DNA of 20,699 nt from Planctomycetales bacterium (GTDB taxonomy: Bacteria > Planctomycetota > Planctomycetia > Pirellulales > Thermoguttaceae): NCBI GenBank assembly GCA_007119795.1, contig SKOZ01000096.1, forward strand, positions 1-20,699. Reading direction: 5' to 3'. Below, in pieces: positions 8,197-15,181 of the stretch. The first letter of the stretch is position 1; each line of letters opens with the position of its first letter. The notes beneath the pieces were generated by a model, which was not told the DNA's origin, ran no database searches, and saw only the letters and a list, made by a program, of their open reading frames with translations. The translations under genes and the position numbers were made by a program.

Positions 8197-8266
8197 AATG
8201 TACGCCGCACAGGCCCTGTGCGGTGCACCGTAATGTACGCCGCACAGGCCTCTGTGCGGTGCAGCG
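8197..8266. repeat. two 35-bp direct repeats carrying REP-like palindromes
   Basis: Two copies of a 35-bp unit (8197-8231, 8232-8266) begin AATGTACGCCGCACAGGCC. Each contains a near-perfect hairpin: CCGCACAG-GCC-CTGTGCGG at 8205-8223 and CCGCACAG-GCCT-CTGTGCGG at 8240-8259; both stems extend by a G.T and a C-G pair. They resemble REP palindromes and sit at the left edge of the 128-bp array. Nothing recognisable lies in 8100-8196, between the methyltransferase start and these repeats. Confidence 0.85.
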
Positions 8267-8636
8267 ATGGGGAGGACGTGCCATTAGAATGGGACCTGGT
8301 GGGCCAGACGATCACGGCTTGGCAGGATCCACTCGGGCTCGGCACGGCACAGAGGCCTGTGCCGCGTACTATAATGGCCCTGTGCGGTGCAGCGATGGGG
8401 AGGACGTGCCATTAGAATGGAGCCTGGTGGGCCAGACGATTACGGCTTGGTAAGCTCGACTCGGATTCGGCACGGCACAGAGGCCTGTGCCGCGTACTAT
8501 AATGGCCCTGTGCGGTGCAGCGATGGGGAGGACGTGCCATTAGAATGGGACCTGGTGGGCCAACGGATCACGGCTTGGCAGGATCCACTCGGGCTCGGCA
8601 CGGCACAGAGGCCTGTGCCGCGTACTATAAGGGAAT
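8253..8636. repeat. three 128-bp tandem repeats with hairpins and TATAAT boxes
   Basis: Units at 8253-8380, 8381-8508 and 8509-8636 are nearly identical; for example GCAGCGATGGGGAGGACGTG recurs at 8261, 8389 and 8517. Each unit ends with the hairpin CGGCACAG-AGGC-CTGTGCCG (8345-8364, 8473-8492, 8601-8620), followed by TATAAT at 8370 and 8498 and TATAAG at 8626. The third copy diverges just after this box and leads into the glycosidase gene. The unit is not a multiple of three, so it shifts frame every copy and is not a protein repeat, although open frames run through it on both strands. Unit 2 differs most (TAAGCTCGACTCGGATTCGG region). With the two upstream palindromes this fills most of the 553-bp gap 8100-8652. 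Confidence 0.92.
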
Positions 8637-8652
8637 AGCGGGAGGAACAGCG
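8626..8652 (+). promoter_or_regulatory. -10-like box and ribosome binding site of the glycosidase gene
   Basis: TATAAG at 8626-8631 is the altered copy of the repeat's TATAAT. It is followed by GGGAATAGCG and a strong Shine-Dalgarno GGAGGA (8641-8646), six bases before the ATG at 8653. No -35-like hexamer lies 16-18 bp upstream because the hairpin occupies that position, so promoter activity is uncertain. The Shine-Dalgarno firmly decides the start codon. Confidence 0.5.
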
Positions 8653-11502
8653 ATGTGTGTGAGGCCGGTTGCGCGGATGGGTTGGGGGATCGTCGCATTG
8701 GGGTGGCTGGCGATTGCCGGCGGCGTGGCGGCGGGGGAGACGCCGTTTCTGGCCTATGGGACCGGCGGGACGGACGTGGTCGTCACGCACCGGGGCGAGG
8801 AGTATCTCCGCCTTCGCCTGGTCGCCTGGGGACCGAACTGGGCCTGGACGGGGATGCAGGGCGAGCCCCGCAACGAAGCGGGCGCCGCCGCAGCGACCTT
8901 CACGGGCACGATGGGCGGGACGGGAGTACCGTTCCAGATCGCCGTGCGTGCGGGCCGCCCGCAGCAGGATCGCCTGCACTTCGAATACCGGCTCGCGGCC
9001 GAGGCCGATACGGAACTGACCGCCGTGGTCGTCGAGCTGGTGCCGGGGCGCACCTTCCATGGCCGCGAGGTGGTGGTCACGGCGCAGGGCGAGCAGCGGC
9101 AGGTGCCCTGCCCCTTCGAGCGCCGCGGGTTGGGGAGCGGCGTCGAGACCGTCGCGATGACCGACGCGGCGGGCGGCTCGACCGTCTTGCGGTTCGACCC
9201 GCCCGCGGAGATCACCTCCGACGGCGCCGCGCGGATCGCGCTTGCCGCGGGCCGGCTCGCGGGCGGTGAGACGAAGCGGCTGGCGCTGACCGTGGCGCTG
9301 CCGGCGGCGACGGCGTGGTATCCCACCGCGGCCGATCTCCCTGCGGAACCGGGCATCGACGCGTGGTATCCCTGGGAAGGGAGCGGCGGCGGGGCCGAGG
9401 GTGTGCTCGCCATGGACGACTGGTTCGACGCGCCCGCGGGCCGCCACGGGCGGATCGTCGCCGAGGGGGACCGGCTCGTCTACGACGGCCGGCCGATCAA
9501 GCTCTGGGGGCTGAACGTCTGCTTTGCCGCCTGCGCACCGGAGCGGGCGCTGGCCCAGCGGCGGGCCGCCTTCTACCGCCGGCACGGCATCAACAGCGTC
9601 CGCCTGCACAAGTACGCCGACGGTCCGGGCTGGGCGGGCATCCTGTCGCCGGAGAGCTTTGTCGAGTTCGACGCCGAGGCGCTCGACCGCCTGGACTACT
9701 TCGTGGCGCAGCTGAAGGAGGCGGGCATTTACGTGAAGCTCTCGGCCCACTTCGGCGCCCAGAAGCTGGGGCCCGCCGAGATCGACCGCTTCCCCTTCAT
9801 CGAGGAATTCGGCCGCACGGGCAACGACCGCCGCGTGACCACCCCGCACAGCGCCGTCCACTATTCGCCCGAGCTGCAAGCATTGCAGGCCGAGCAGATG
9901 GTGAACCTGCTCCAGCACCGCAACCCCTACACCGGCCTCACCTACGCCGAAGACCCCGCGATAGCCTTCGTCGAGATCATCAACGAGCAGAGCATCCTCT
10001 TCTACACCTCGATGGCACCCCTCTCGGCCAGCCCCACGCTGCGGCGGCAGGTGGCGGCCCGCTTCTGCCAGTGGCTCCGCGCCCGGTACGGCAGCCACGA
10101 GGGCCTGCGAGCGGCCTGGGGCGAGCGGGCCTTCGACAGCTTCGCCGGCGAGCTGCCCGCGGCGGCCGGCGAGCACCTGGACAAAGAGAACATCCTCCCC
10201 CTGGGCAACCCCTGGTACTGGGACCCCGACCAGCTTGCCGGGTCGCAGGCCTTCCGCCGGCAGCGGCTGCTCGATACCCTCGAGTTCCTCTACGATTTGC
10301 AGAACGAGTTCTACGACGGCTTCGTCGCCGCCGTGCGCGGCGCCGGCTACGAGGGGGAGATCGTGGCCTCGAACTGGCAGGCGGGCCGCGCCCTGAGCCA
10401 CTTCGCCAACCTCCACTCCGACCACCGCGTGGGGGCGATCGACCGCCACAACTACTTCGGCGGCGACGTGGCCAACGCCTCGATGCTCGCCCGCGCCGGC
10501 TCGGGGATGCTCAGCAGCGGCCTGCAGCAGACGGCCGGCCGCCCCTTCATGCTCTCCGAGTGGATCCACGTCCACCCGAACGAGATGGGCGCCGAGGGGC
10601 CGGCCATTTTGGGCGCCTACGGCATGGGGCTGCAGGGGTGGGACGTCTCCTACATCTTCCAGAACCGCGACGACGGCGGCTTCAGCAACCGCATCGGCCG
10701 CGACCAGTGGGACGTCACGGCACCGCAGGTGCTGGGGCTGTTTCCCGCCGTATCCCGCCAGGTGCTGCGCGGCGACGTGCGGGAGGCCGAGGCCGTCGCC
10801 GTGCGGAACGTGCACGTGCCGTCGCTCTTCGCGGGCGAGTTGGGATTCGACGACCGCGTCGAACAGGGGCACGACGTCAAGGAGCTCGACAGCAGCCACG
10901 TCCCCGCCGCCGCCCTGGCCGTGGTCCGCAACCTGGTCGACTTCACCGCGGAACCGGCCGAGACCGAACCTTTCGATCTCACGCCCTACCGGCGTGCCGG
11001 CGGCTTCCTGGCCTCGACCGGCCAGCTCCACTGGCGGGAGGCGGACGAGGTGCGGGGCGGGCGGTTCCTGGTGAACACCCCGGCGACCAAGGCCGTGGTC
11101 GGCTTTGCTCGCGGCGAGGTCTGCCGGCTGGGCGCGGTGACCATCGAGCCGCAGAGCCCCTTCGCCGCCATCTACGTCACCGCCCGCAGCCCCCAGGGGA
11201 CCATTGCCGAGGACGGCGATCTCTTGATTGTCGCCCTGGCGCGGGCGCGGAACACGGGGATGACCTTCTCGCCCGACGGCCGCCAGCTCCTGGAGCAGGG
11301 GAGCCCGCCGATCCTCATCGAGCCGGTGAAGGCGCGGATCACCGTGGCCCGCCCGGGAACGCCCCGGCTGATCCACCTGGACCACGACGGCCGCGCGACC
11401 GACCGGACGATTCCCGTGGAAGACGGCTCCTTCACCATCGACGGCGCCCGCGACCGCACCCCCTATTACCTGCTCCGCTACGCAGCGCCGCCGGCCGGGT
11501 AG
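8653..11502 (+). CDS. secreted clan GH-A glycoside hydrolase (GH5-like)
   Basis: A 949-residue exported (beta/alpha)8-barrel glycosidase. Residues 1-29 are a signal peptide ending near GGVAAGE. About 30-235 look like an N-terminal beta-rich domain. The catalytic barrel begins near KLWGLNVCF (about 283) and RRHGINSVRLHKYADG. Glu445 in FVEIINEQS is the likely acid/base (Asn-Glu signature) and Glu636 in PFMLSEWIHVHPNE the likely nucleophile, 191 residues apart; this fits clan GH-A, closest in feel to GH5 cellulase-type domains. The C-terminal 220 residues look like beta-rich accessory domains. Substrate cannot be told from sequence; beta-mannosides, glucans or galactans are all possible. The ATG at 8653 has GGAGGA six bases upstream and starts the signal peptide; the frame is open further upstream through the repeat array, which is not coding. 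The 3' end overlaps the opposite-strand membrane protein gene by 25 bp. Confidence 0.85.
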   Translation: MCVRPVARMGWGIVALGWLAIAGGVAAGETPFLAYGTGGTDVVVTHRGEEYLRLRLVAWGPNWAWTGMQGEPRNEAGAAAATFTGTMGGTGVPFQIAVRAGRPQQDRLHFEYRLAAEADTELTAVVVELVPGRTFHGREVVVTAQGEQRQVPCPFERRGLGSGVETVAMTDAAGGSTVLRFDPPAEITSDGAARIALAAGRLAGGETKRLALTVALPAATAWYPTAADLPAEPGIDAWYPWEGSGGGAEGVLAMDDWFDAPAGRHGRIVAEGDRLVYDGRPIKLWGLNVCFAACAPERALAQRRAAFYRRHGINSVRLHKYADGPGWAGILSPESFVEFDAEALDRLDYFVAQLKEAGIYVKLSAHFGAQKLGPAEIDRFPFIEEFGRTGNDRRVTTPHSAVHYSPELQALQAEQMVNLLQHRNPYTGLTYAEDPAIAFVEIINEQSILFYTSMAPLSASPTLRRQVAARFCQWLRARYGSHEGLRAAWGERAFDSFAGELPAAAGEHLDKENILPLGNPWYWDPDQLAGSQAFRRQRLLDTLEFLYDLQNEFYDGFVAAVRGAGYEGEIVASNWQAGRALSHFANLHSDHRVGAIDRHNYFGGDVANASMLARAGSGMLSSGLQQTAGRPFMLSEWIHVHPNEMGAEGPAILGAYGMGLQGWDVSYIFQNRDDGGFSNRIGRDQWDVTAPQVLGLFPAVSRQVLRGDVREAEAVAVRNVHVPSLFAGELGFDDRVEQGHDVKELDSSHVPAAALAVVRNLVDFTAEPAETEPFDLTPYRRAGGFLASTGQLHWREADEVRGGRFLVNTPATKAVVGFARGEVCRLGAVTIEPQSPFAAIYVTARSPQGTIAEDGDLLIVALARARNTGMTFSPDGRQLLEQGSPPILIEPVKARITVARPGTPRLIHLDHDGRATDRTIPVEDGSFTIDGARDRTPYYLLRYAAPPAG

Positions 11503-12323
11503 TACAGGCGGATGCCGTGATAGCGGAGCAGGGCGATCGCGGCTACGAGGAGCAGCAGGTGCTCGCCGGTCAGTGGCAGGCCGCCGCCAAAAAAATCGGC
11601 GGACATGCGGAGTCCCAAGAGCAAGAGAAAGAAAAACGGCACCAGGATGATCACGGCAGGGACGACGGCGCGTTCGGGCCGAGCAGGCCACTGGTAGAGC
11701 AGCCCGAACCCGAACACCGCAGGGAAGAGGTAGGCCACCGTGAGCAGGATCACCAGCCAGGCGAGCATCGCATCGCTGGCTGCCGTCGGCCATGGCACGA
11801 CGGAAACGATCGCACCCACCGCAGCGAAGACGATCATCCACCCCAGCAACTGGGCCGTGGAAAACTGCAGCGGCCGCCGTTGGTTCGCTGAGGGGCCACG
11901 GCCCGGTACCCCGAGCGTCAGCCCCGCCGTCATCCGGAAAAAGGATAGGCAAACGGTCACTCCCCCCAACATCAGGAAGGGATGCCCTGCCACCTGCCAT
12001 CGTGCCGCCGGCTCCGCCAGCAGGGCACAGACGAGCACGGTCACAACGGCCGTACCCGTCAGCCCGGCCAGCACCCGCAGCCAGGCAGCACCCCTTCCCA
12101 TGGCGACCCAGAGCGCCAGGAGGTCGACCTGGACGAGAAATATGCCCCAGAGCAGAGTCGCGAAGGAAAAGGAACTCTTCAGCGCGGCGAACGGGCTCAG
12201 TGCCGGCGGATACAGGGGCGCCATCAGCATCAATCCGAATGCGATGAGCACCAAAGCCATCGCCAAGGTCACCAGCACAACGGCGGTCCGGAAGTGAGAC
12301 GATCGGCGGTCGGGGTTGGTCAT
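11478..12323 (-). CDS. multi-pass membrane protein, paralogue A
   Basis: A 281-residue integral membrane protein with about seven or eight hydrophobic segments (around 13-35, 50-72, 82-103, 112-132, 158-178, 186-210, 218-238, 250-270). I do not recognise a functional family. It clearly pairs with the gene at 12542-13432: both share VQVDLLALW (64-72 here), AWLR-x-L-x-G-L-x-G with VVTVLV, AGHPFL, the QFS-x-A-x-LLGW segment (153-162) and the C-terminal LLRYHGIRL (265-273). The QFS-x-A-x-LLGW segment resembles the 'F-S-[LI]-x-x-L-L' plus transmembrane helix common in planctomycete membrane proteins. The ATG at 12323 was chosen because homology with the paralogue begins just after it; the frame is open upstream across a non-coding element. 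No Shine-Dalgarno is seen. The stop overlaps the glycosidase gene end. Confidence 0.75.
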   Translation of the reverse strand: MTNPDRRSSHFRTAVVLVTLAMALVLIAFGLMLMAPLYPPALSPFAALKSSFSFATLLWGIFLVQVDLLALWVAMGRGAAWLRVLAGLTGTAVVTVLVCALLAEPAARWQVAGHPFLMLGGVTVCLSFFRMTAGLTLGVPGRGPSANQRRPLQFSTAQLLGWMIVFAAVGAIVSVVPWPTAASDAMLAWLVILLTVAYLFPAVFGFGLLYQWPARPERAVVPAVIILVPFFFLLLLGLRMSADFFGGGLPLTGEHLLLLVAAIALLRYHGIRLYYPAGGAA

Positions 12324-12350
12324 TCGAGACTGCCCGGCAAAGGTGAACCC

Positions 12351-12385
12351 ATCCCGGCCCAAGAGCCGGGATCGGATCCATTGTA
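12351..12385 (-). promoter_or_regulatory. -10-like box and 5' leader hairpin of paralogue A
   Basis: On the minus strand TACAAT (12385-12380) matches five of six -10 bases, without a good -35. Just downstream is a perfect 8-bp stem ATCCCGGC-TCTTGG-GCCGGGAT (12372-12351), 27 nt before the start codon. A transcript starting near 12373 would begin with this hairpin, which could protect its 5' end or affect translation. Confidence 0.35.
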
Positions 12386-12421
12386 TGTCCCATAGCGGCC
12401 CATCGACACACCTGCGCCGAT

Positions 12422-12527
12422 CTAAGTGGGTTATCAAAAAAATTGGACAGTACAGTGTCGCGTATCGCCTGGAAAAACGGCTGTCCTCGTGGTGGCAAGT
12501 GTCCAAGAATATTTCAAACCCACTTAG
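12422..12527. mobile_element. 106-bp MITE-like inverted-repeat element
   Basis: The ends CTAAGTGGGTT (12422-12432) and AACCCACTTAG (12517-12527) are perfect 11-bp inverted repeats. A second matched block, TTGGACA (12443-12449) and TGTCCAA (12500-12506), lies exactly 21 bp from each end, giving an imperfect terminal inverted repeat of about 28 bp. The interior is AT-richer than the surroundings and has no gene. Both ends contain TA, which would fit an IS630/mariner-type TA target duplication, but this is inference because the TA is part of the palindrome. It lies between the two paralogous membrane protein genes, 98 bp upstream of paralogue A. The remaining gap sequence 12324-12541 shows only the leader hairpin. 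Confidence 0.65.
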
Positions 12528-12541
12528 CTCCGTCCGGAGGC

Positions 12542-13432
12542 CTAACATGTGGACGTGGAGTGGGAGAGCCGGATCCCGTGATAGCGGAGCAGGGTGATCG
12601 CGGCGGTGAGGAGGACGAGGTGTTCGAGGGTAACGGGCAGGACGTCTGTGCGCGCAACGCGCGCCACCACGAGGACGCCGATCGCCACCACGATCATGCC
12701 GCTGATCACGCCGAGCGCGAACGCCCGCAGGACCTGGAGCGTGCTCCGCCCGAGCGCGAACCCAGGCGAGCGAAGATCGAACGCGGCGCGGCCGCGGGCA
12801 CGCCACGGGTAGAGGAGTGCGAGCATGAACGGCAGCGAAGGGAAGGCGTAGCCGAAGGCCCCGAGCAGGGCGGAGCCCGGCGACGTCTGCGCCCGCACCG
12901 TCTCGGCGAGGATGGTGAAGACCGCGGCCGCTACGGCGACGACCGTGGTCCAGCCCAGCAGGCTCGCCACGGAGAACTGCCACGTTCGCCGCTCGGCCAC
13001 GCGGGGAGAATCGGGGGCGGTGAGCGAGAGTCCCCAGAGCCCGCGGACCATGCCGAGCAGCGCGGTCGTCGCGGCCAGGGCCAGGAAGGGATGCCCGGCC
13101 GCGACCTCCCAGTCCTCGGGTGTGATCAGCAAGCCCTGGACCAGCACGGTCACGACGCTCCCTCCCGCCAGCCCCACCAGCGCCCGCAGCCATGCCGGGC
13201 CGCTCCCCATAACGATCCACAGGGCCAGCAGGTCCACCTGGACCAGGAGCACGCCCCACTGCAGCGCCTCGAGCGTCAACGGAGCCGCGGTGGCAACGGC
13301 CCGCCCGATCGCCGCCGGCTCGGAGAGGCCGGCGAGCGCCAAGAGGACCAGCAGCACGTTGGCCATCCCCGCCGCAATCACCAGCAGAGCGACGGCCCGG
13401 CGAGCGTTCGATTGGCGAACGGCTTCGGTCAT
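12542..13432 (-). CDS. multi-pass membrane protein, paralogue B
   Basis: A 296-residue integral membrane protein with about seven or eight hydrophobic segments, no recognised function and no catalytic motif. It is homologous along its whole length to the gene at 11478-12323: WGVLLVQVDLLALWIVMG (59-76), VVTVLV (93-98), AGHPFLAL (112-119), WQFSVASLLGWTTVVAV (151-167) and HLVLLTAAITLLRYHGIRL (271-289). The pair therefore arose by tandem duplication. The C-terminal nucleotide sequences also match visibly (GTGATAGCGGAGCAGGG in both, reading the plus strand). The ATG at 13432 was chosen by comparison with paralogue A; an in-frame ATG at 13501 would add 23 residues without homology. A copy of the 76-bp intergenic repeat lies 62 bp upstream. 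Confidence 0.75.
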   Translation of the reverse strand: MTEAVRQSNARRAVALLVIAAGMANVLLVLLALAGLSEPAAIGRAVATAAPLTLEALQWGVLLVQVDLLALWIVMGSGPAWLRALVGLAGGSVVTVLVQGLLITPEDWEVAAGHPFLALAATTALLGMVRGLWGLSLTAPDSPRVAERRTWQFSVASLLGWTTVVAVAAAVFTILAETVRAQTSPGSALLGAFGYAFPSLPFMLALLYPWRARGRAAFDLRSPGFALGRSTLQVLRAFALGVISGMIVVAIGVLVVARVARTDVLPVTLEHLVLLTAAITLLRYHGIRLSHSTSTC

Positions 13433-13494
13433 GCAACAGTCCGGGAGTGGTGCGGGTGCCTGCGGCGGCGCAGCGAGGTCACGATACTCTCGCC

Positions 13495-13570
13495 ACCTCA
13501 TCCGTTGCCACCGAACCGGTCGGCCTGGTGATCGTCATGAGAACGCCGGCGGGGAGAGGCCGGGGCGGAG
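13495..13570. repeat. 76-bp dispersed direct repeat, copy 1
   Basis: Matches 15105-15181 with four substitutions and one 1-base insertion; both contain CGGCCTGGTGATCGTCATGA. It lies in the 182-bp gap between the 439-residue gene and paralogue B. On the minus strand it contains an ATG (13538) opening a 19-codon frame that begins MTITRPTGSVATDEV. The sequence is probably an intergenic repeat rather than a gene. Confidence 0.9.
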
Positions 13571-13614
13571 CCCGGCTGGCGGCGGGGCTGCCGTCAGTGG
13601 GCAAGACGGCGCGC

Positions 13615-14934
13615 CTATTCCGTCGTCCGTCCGATACGCGCGATCTCTTCGACGATGCCGTTGGTCAGTTCGGCCAGCGCGACTCGTACCTCGTCCAGGT
13701 CGCGCGCGTGCAGTAGCCCGGCCGCACACAGGGGGAGCAACGCACCTTTGGCGAAAGCGGTTCCGCGCCACGCGCGTTTCAGTTGCACCAGCACCCGGCC
13801 GCGGTCCAAATGATCACCAGCCGACGGCGAGAGCGCCTGGGCCAAACCGCCTGCGATCTCGCCCGCGGCATGCATGAGCGTGCGCGTCTGCTGCGATTCC
13901 GGCTCGCCGAGGCCTTCGAACCGATGGTGCAGCCGCAGCCATAGATCGGAAGCCGCCTGTTGCAGCGGATGCCGCTCACGATCCTCCTCGAGCCGGTCGT
14001 CGCTGCCGATCTCCGGTGGCAAGCTCTCGCGCCACGCCTCGTCCACCTCATCCTCCGGCCCGCCCCAGAGCTCAGCCAACTCGTCATCCCAGTCCTCCAG
14101 CCCCTCGCGGAACGTGGCCGAGTCGTCGGCTGCATCCGGCGGGTCGGCTTCGCCGTTCGGCTCGTCGATGCCCTCGTTGCGCAGCGCGTCTTCGAACGCC
14201 GTGGAGTGGTCCAGCCCCTGCTGCAACTGCTCTTCCATCGCCCGGTGCAGCCGTTCCTGGTTGCGGCGCTGTTCCTTGTAGAAGGCGTCCCACTGCGCCT
14301 CATTCAGCTCGTCGCCGCCGGACGGGTCGTCCCAGTCCACCGGCGGATGCTCCGGCGGTCGGCGCAGCGTCTTGTGGACTTGTTGGGCAATCCGCTCCAT
14401 GCGCGTCGCCAGAATCTCGGGATCTTCGGCAGCTTCGGCGCTGAGCCCGCTCTGCTGCAGGCCTTGGCGTAAGGCGTCGATCAACGCCCGCGTCCGATGG
14501 AAATTGCGGACCAACGCCGGCAGGTCGCGGGTATCCCAATAGCCGCCGTCGTCAATGACCGTCAGATCGAGGAAGAACTCTTGTTTCAAGAACGTCAACA
14601 ACTCGATCAGCGCCGCGTGGCCTTCGACCGAGCCGAAATGCGTCTTGACGGAACAGTAGGGGGGATCTGCAAAGGGTCCTTGTTCGGCTGTCTCGATTTC
14701 GGTCAGCGGGATCAACCATCCCTCCGGCGACAGAAGCAGGCTGGTGGTTTCCTGGCCGGGCGACAGGTCGAGCAGCAGCCCGCGGACGAGCCGCGTCGGA
14801 TCGTGATCCGCCGTGCTCCGCCACACCTGAGCCGACGCTCCGATCTCCAGTGCCATATCCAGCACGCGGTCCTCGAACTCCTCGACGCGCTCGCGGTCCG
14901 CGATGCTGCCGCGATAGTAGACTGTAATGCCCAT
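13615..14934 (-). CDS. conserved hypothetical protein of planctomycete type
   Basis: A 439-residue soluble protein of unknown function; I associate the N-terminal motif with planctomycete proteins only. Residues 1-140 look like one globular domain: MGITVYYRGSIADRERVEEF, RLVRGLLLDLSPGQETTSLL, SPEGWLIPLTEIE, and YCSVKTHFGSVEGHAALIEL with GGYWDTRDL (130-138). Residues 140-330 are charged, helical and rich in Glu and Asp, with a coiled-coil-like stretch around 210-245 (FYKEQRRNQERLHRAMEEQL). The C-terminal 110 residues are helical (LHHRFEGLGEPESQQTRTLM, RVLVQLKRAWRGTAFAKGAL). There is no signal peptide and no catalytic motif. The ATG at 14934 has AAAGGA about 10 nt upstream; the longer upstream frame adds residues without family resemblance. 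It is on the same strand as the DUF4832 gene, 343 bp downstream of it. Confidence 0.8.
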   Translation of the reverse strand: MGITVYYRGSIADRERVEEFEDRVLDMALEIGASAQVWRSTADHDPTRLVRGLLLDLSPGQETTSLLLSPEGWLIPLTEIETAEQGPFADPPYCSVKTHFGSVEGHAALIELLTFLKQEFFLDLTVIDDGGYWDTRDLPALVRNFHRTRALIDALRQGLQQSGLSAEAAEDPEILATRMERIAQQVHKTLRRPPEHPPVDWDDPSGGDELNEAQWDAFYKEQRRNQERLHRAMEEQLQQGLDHSTAFEDALRNEGIDEPNGEADPPDAADDSATFREGLEDWDDELAELWGGPEDEVDEAWRESLPPEIGSDDRLEEDRERHPLQQAASDLWLRLHHRFEGLGEPESQQTRTLMHAAGEIAGGLAQALSPSAGDHLDRGRVLVQLKRAWRGTAFAKGALLPLCAAGLLHARDLDEVRVALAELTNGIVEEIARIGRTTE

Positions 14935-15104
14935 CTCGTATGTGTCCTTTTGCGATGTGCGATCGTCACGCATCCACGCGCAGACCGCCATGGTCATGTA
15001 CCGGCCAAGCGGGCGGGGTGGCACGGACGGGCGGGAGTGAGGGTGTGTGCCATTGGCTTTGCCTGTGCCGAAGCGGCGGTTGATGTTCCACGTCTTCGCC
15101 CTCT

Positions 15105-15181
15105 ACCTCATCCGTTACCACCGAACCGATCGGCCTGGTGATCGTCATGAGAACACCGGCGGGGGGAGGCCGGGGGCGGAG
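15105..15181. repeat. 76-bp dispersed direct repeat, copy 2
   Basis: Near-identical to 13495-13570 (four substitutions, one inserted G) and in the same orientation, 1.6 kb away on the other side of the 439-residue gene. On the minus strand it holds the end of the 41-codon ORF (TGA) overlapping an ATG as ATGA at 15148-15145. The equivalent ATGA is also present in copy 1. Confidence 0.9.

Noticed and set aside
8253..8636. CRISPR array
   Set aside because: The 128-bp units repeat along their whole length with no unique spacers, and no cas gene is present.
8239..8638. Repeat array as a coding sequence for a tandem-repeat protein
   Set aside because: Frames are open through it on both strands, but the 128-bp period changes frame with each unit, so no protein repeat is produced.
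8515..8652. Upstream extension of the glycosidase start into the repeat array
   Set aside because: The extra 46 residues are repeat-derived and would hide the signal peptide; GGAGGA before 8653 marks the start.
9315..11891. 858-codon plus-strand frame inside the first glycosidase gene
   Set aside because: The glycosidase frame carries the signal peptide, catalytic glutamates and ribosome binding site; this one is Arg/Pro-rich shadow sequence.
8497..12498. 1333-codon open frame on the minus strand
   Set aside because: It runs through the repeat array, the whole glycosidase gene and the paralogue A gene in a different frame, with no recognisable domain; a composition artefact.
11478..13436. 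652-residue single protein covering both membrane protein genes on the minus strand
   Set aside because: Only the 281 C-terminal codons have membrane-protein character. Upstream, the frame crosses the MITE-like element and then reads paralogue B out of frame.
14966..15148. 60-codon minus-strand gene starting at the ATGA overlap
   Set aside because: Only the first 15 codons (inside the repeat) are shared with the other copy; the rest has no coding character, and the other copy's frame stops after 19 codons.
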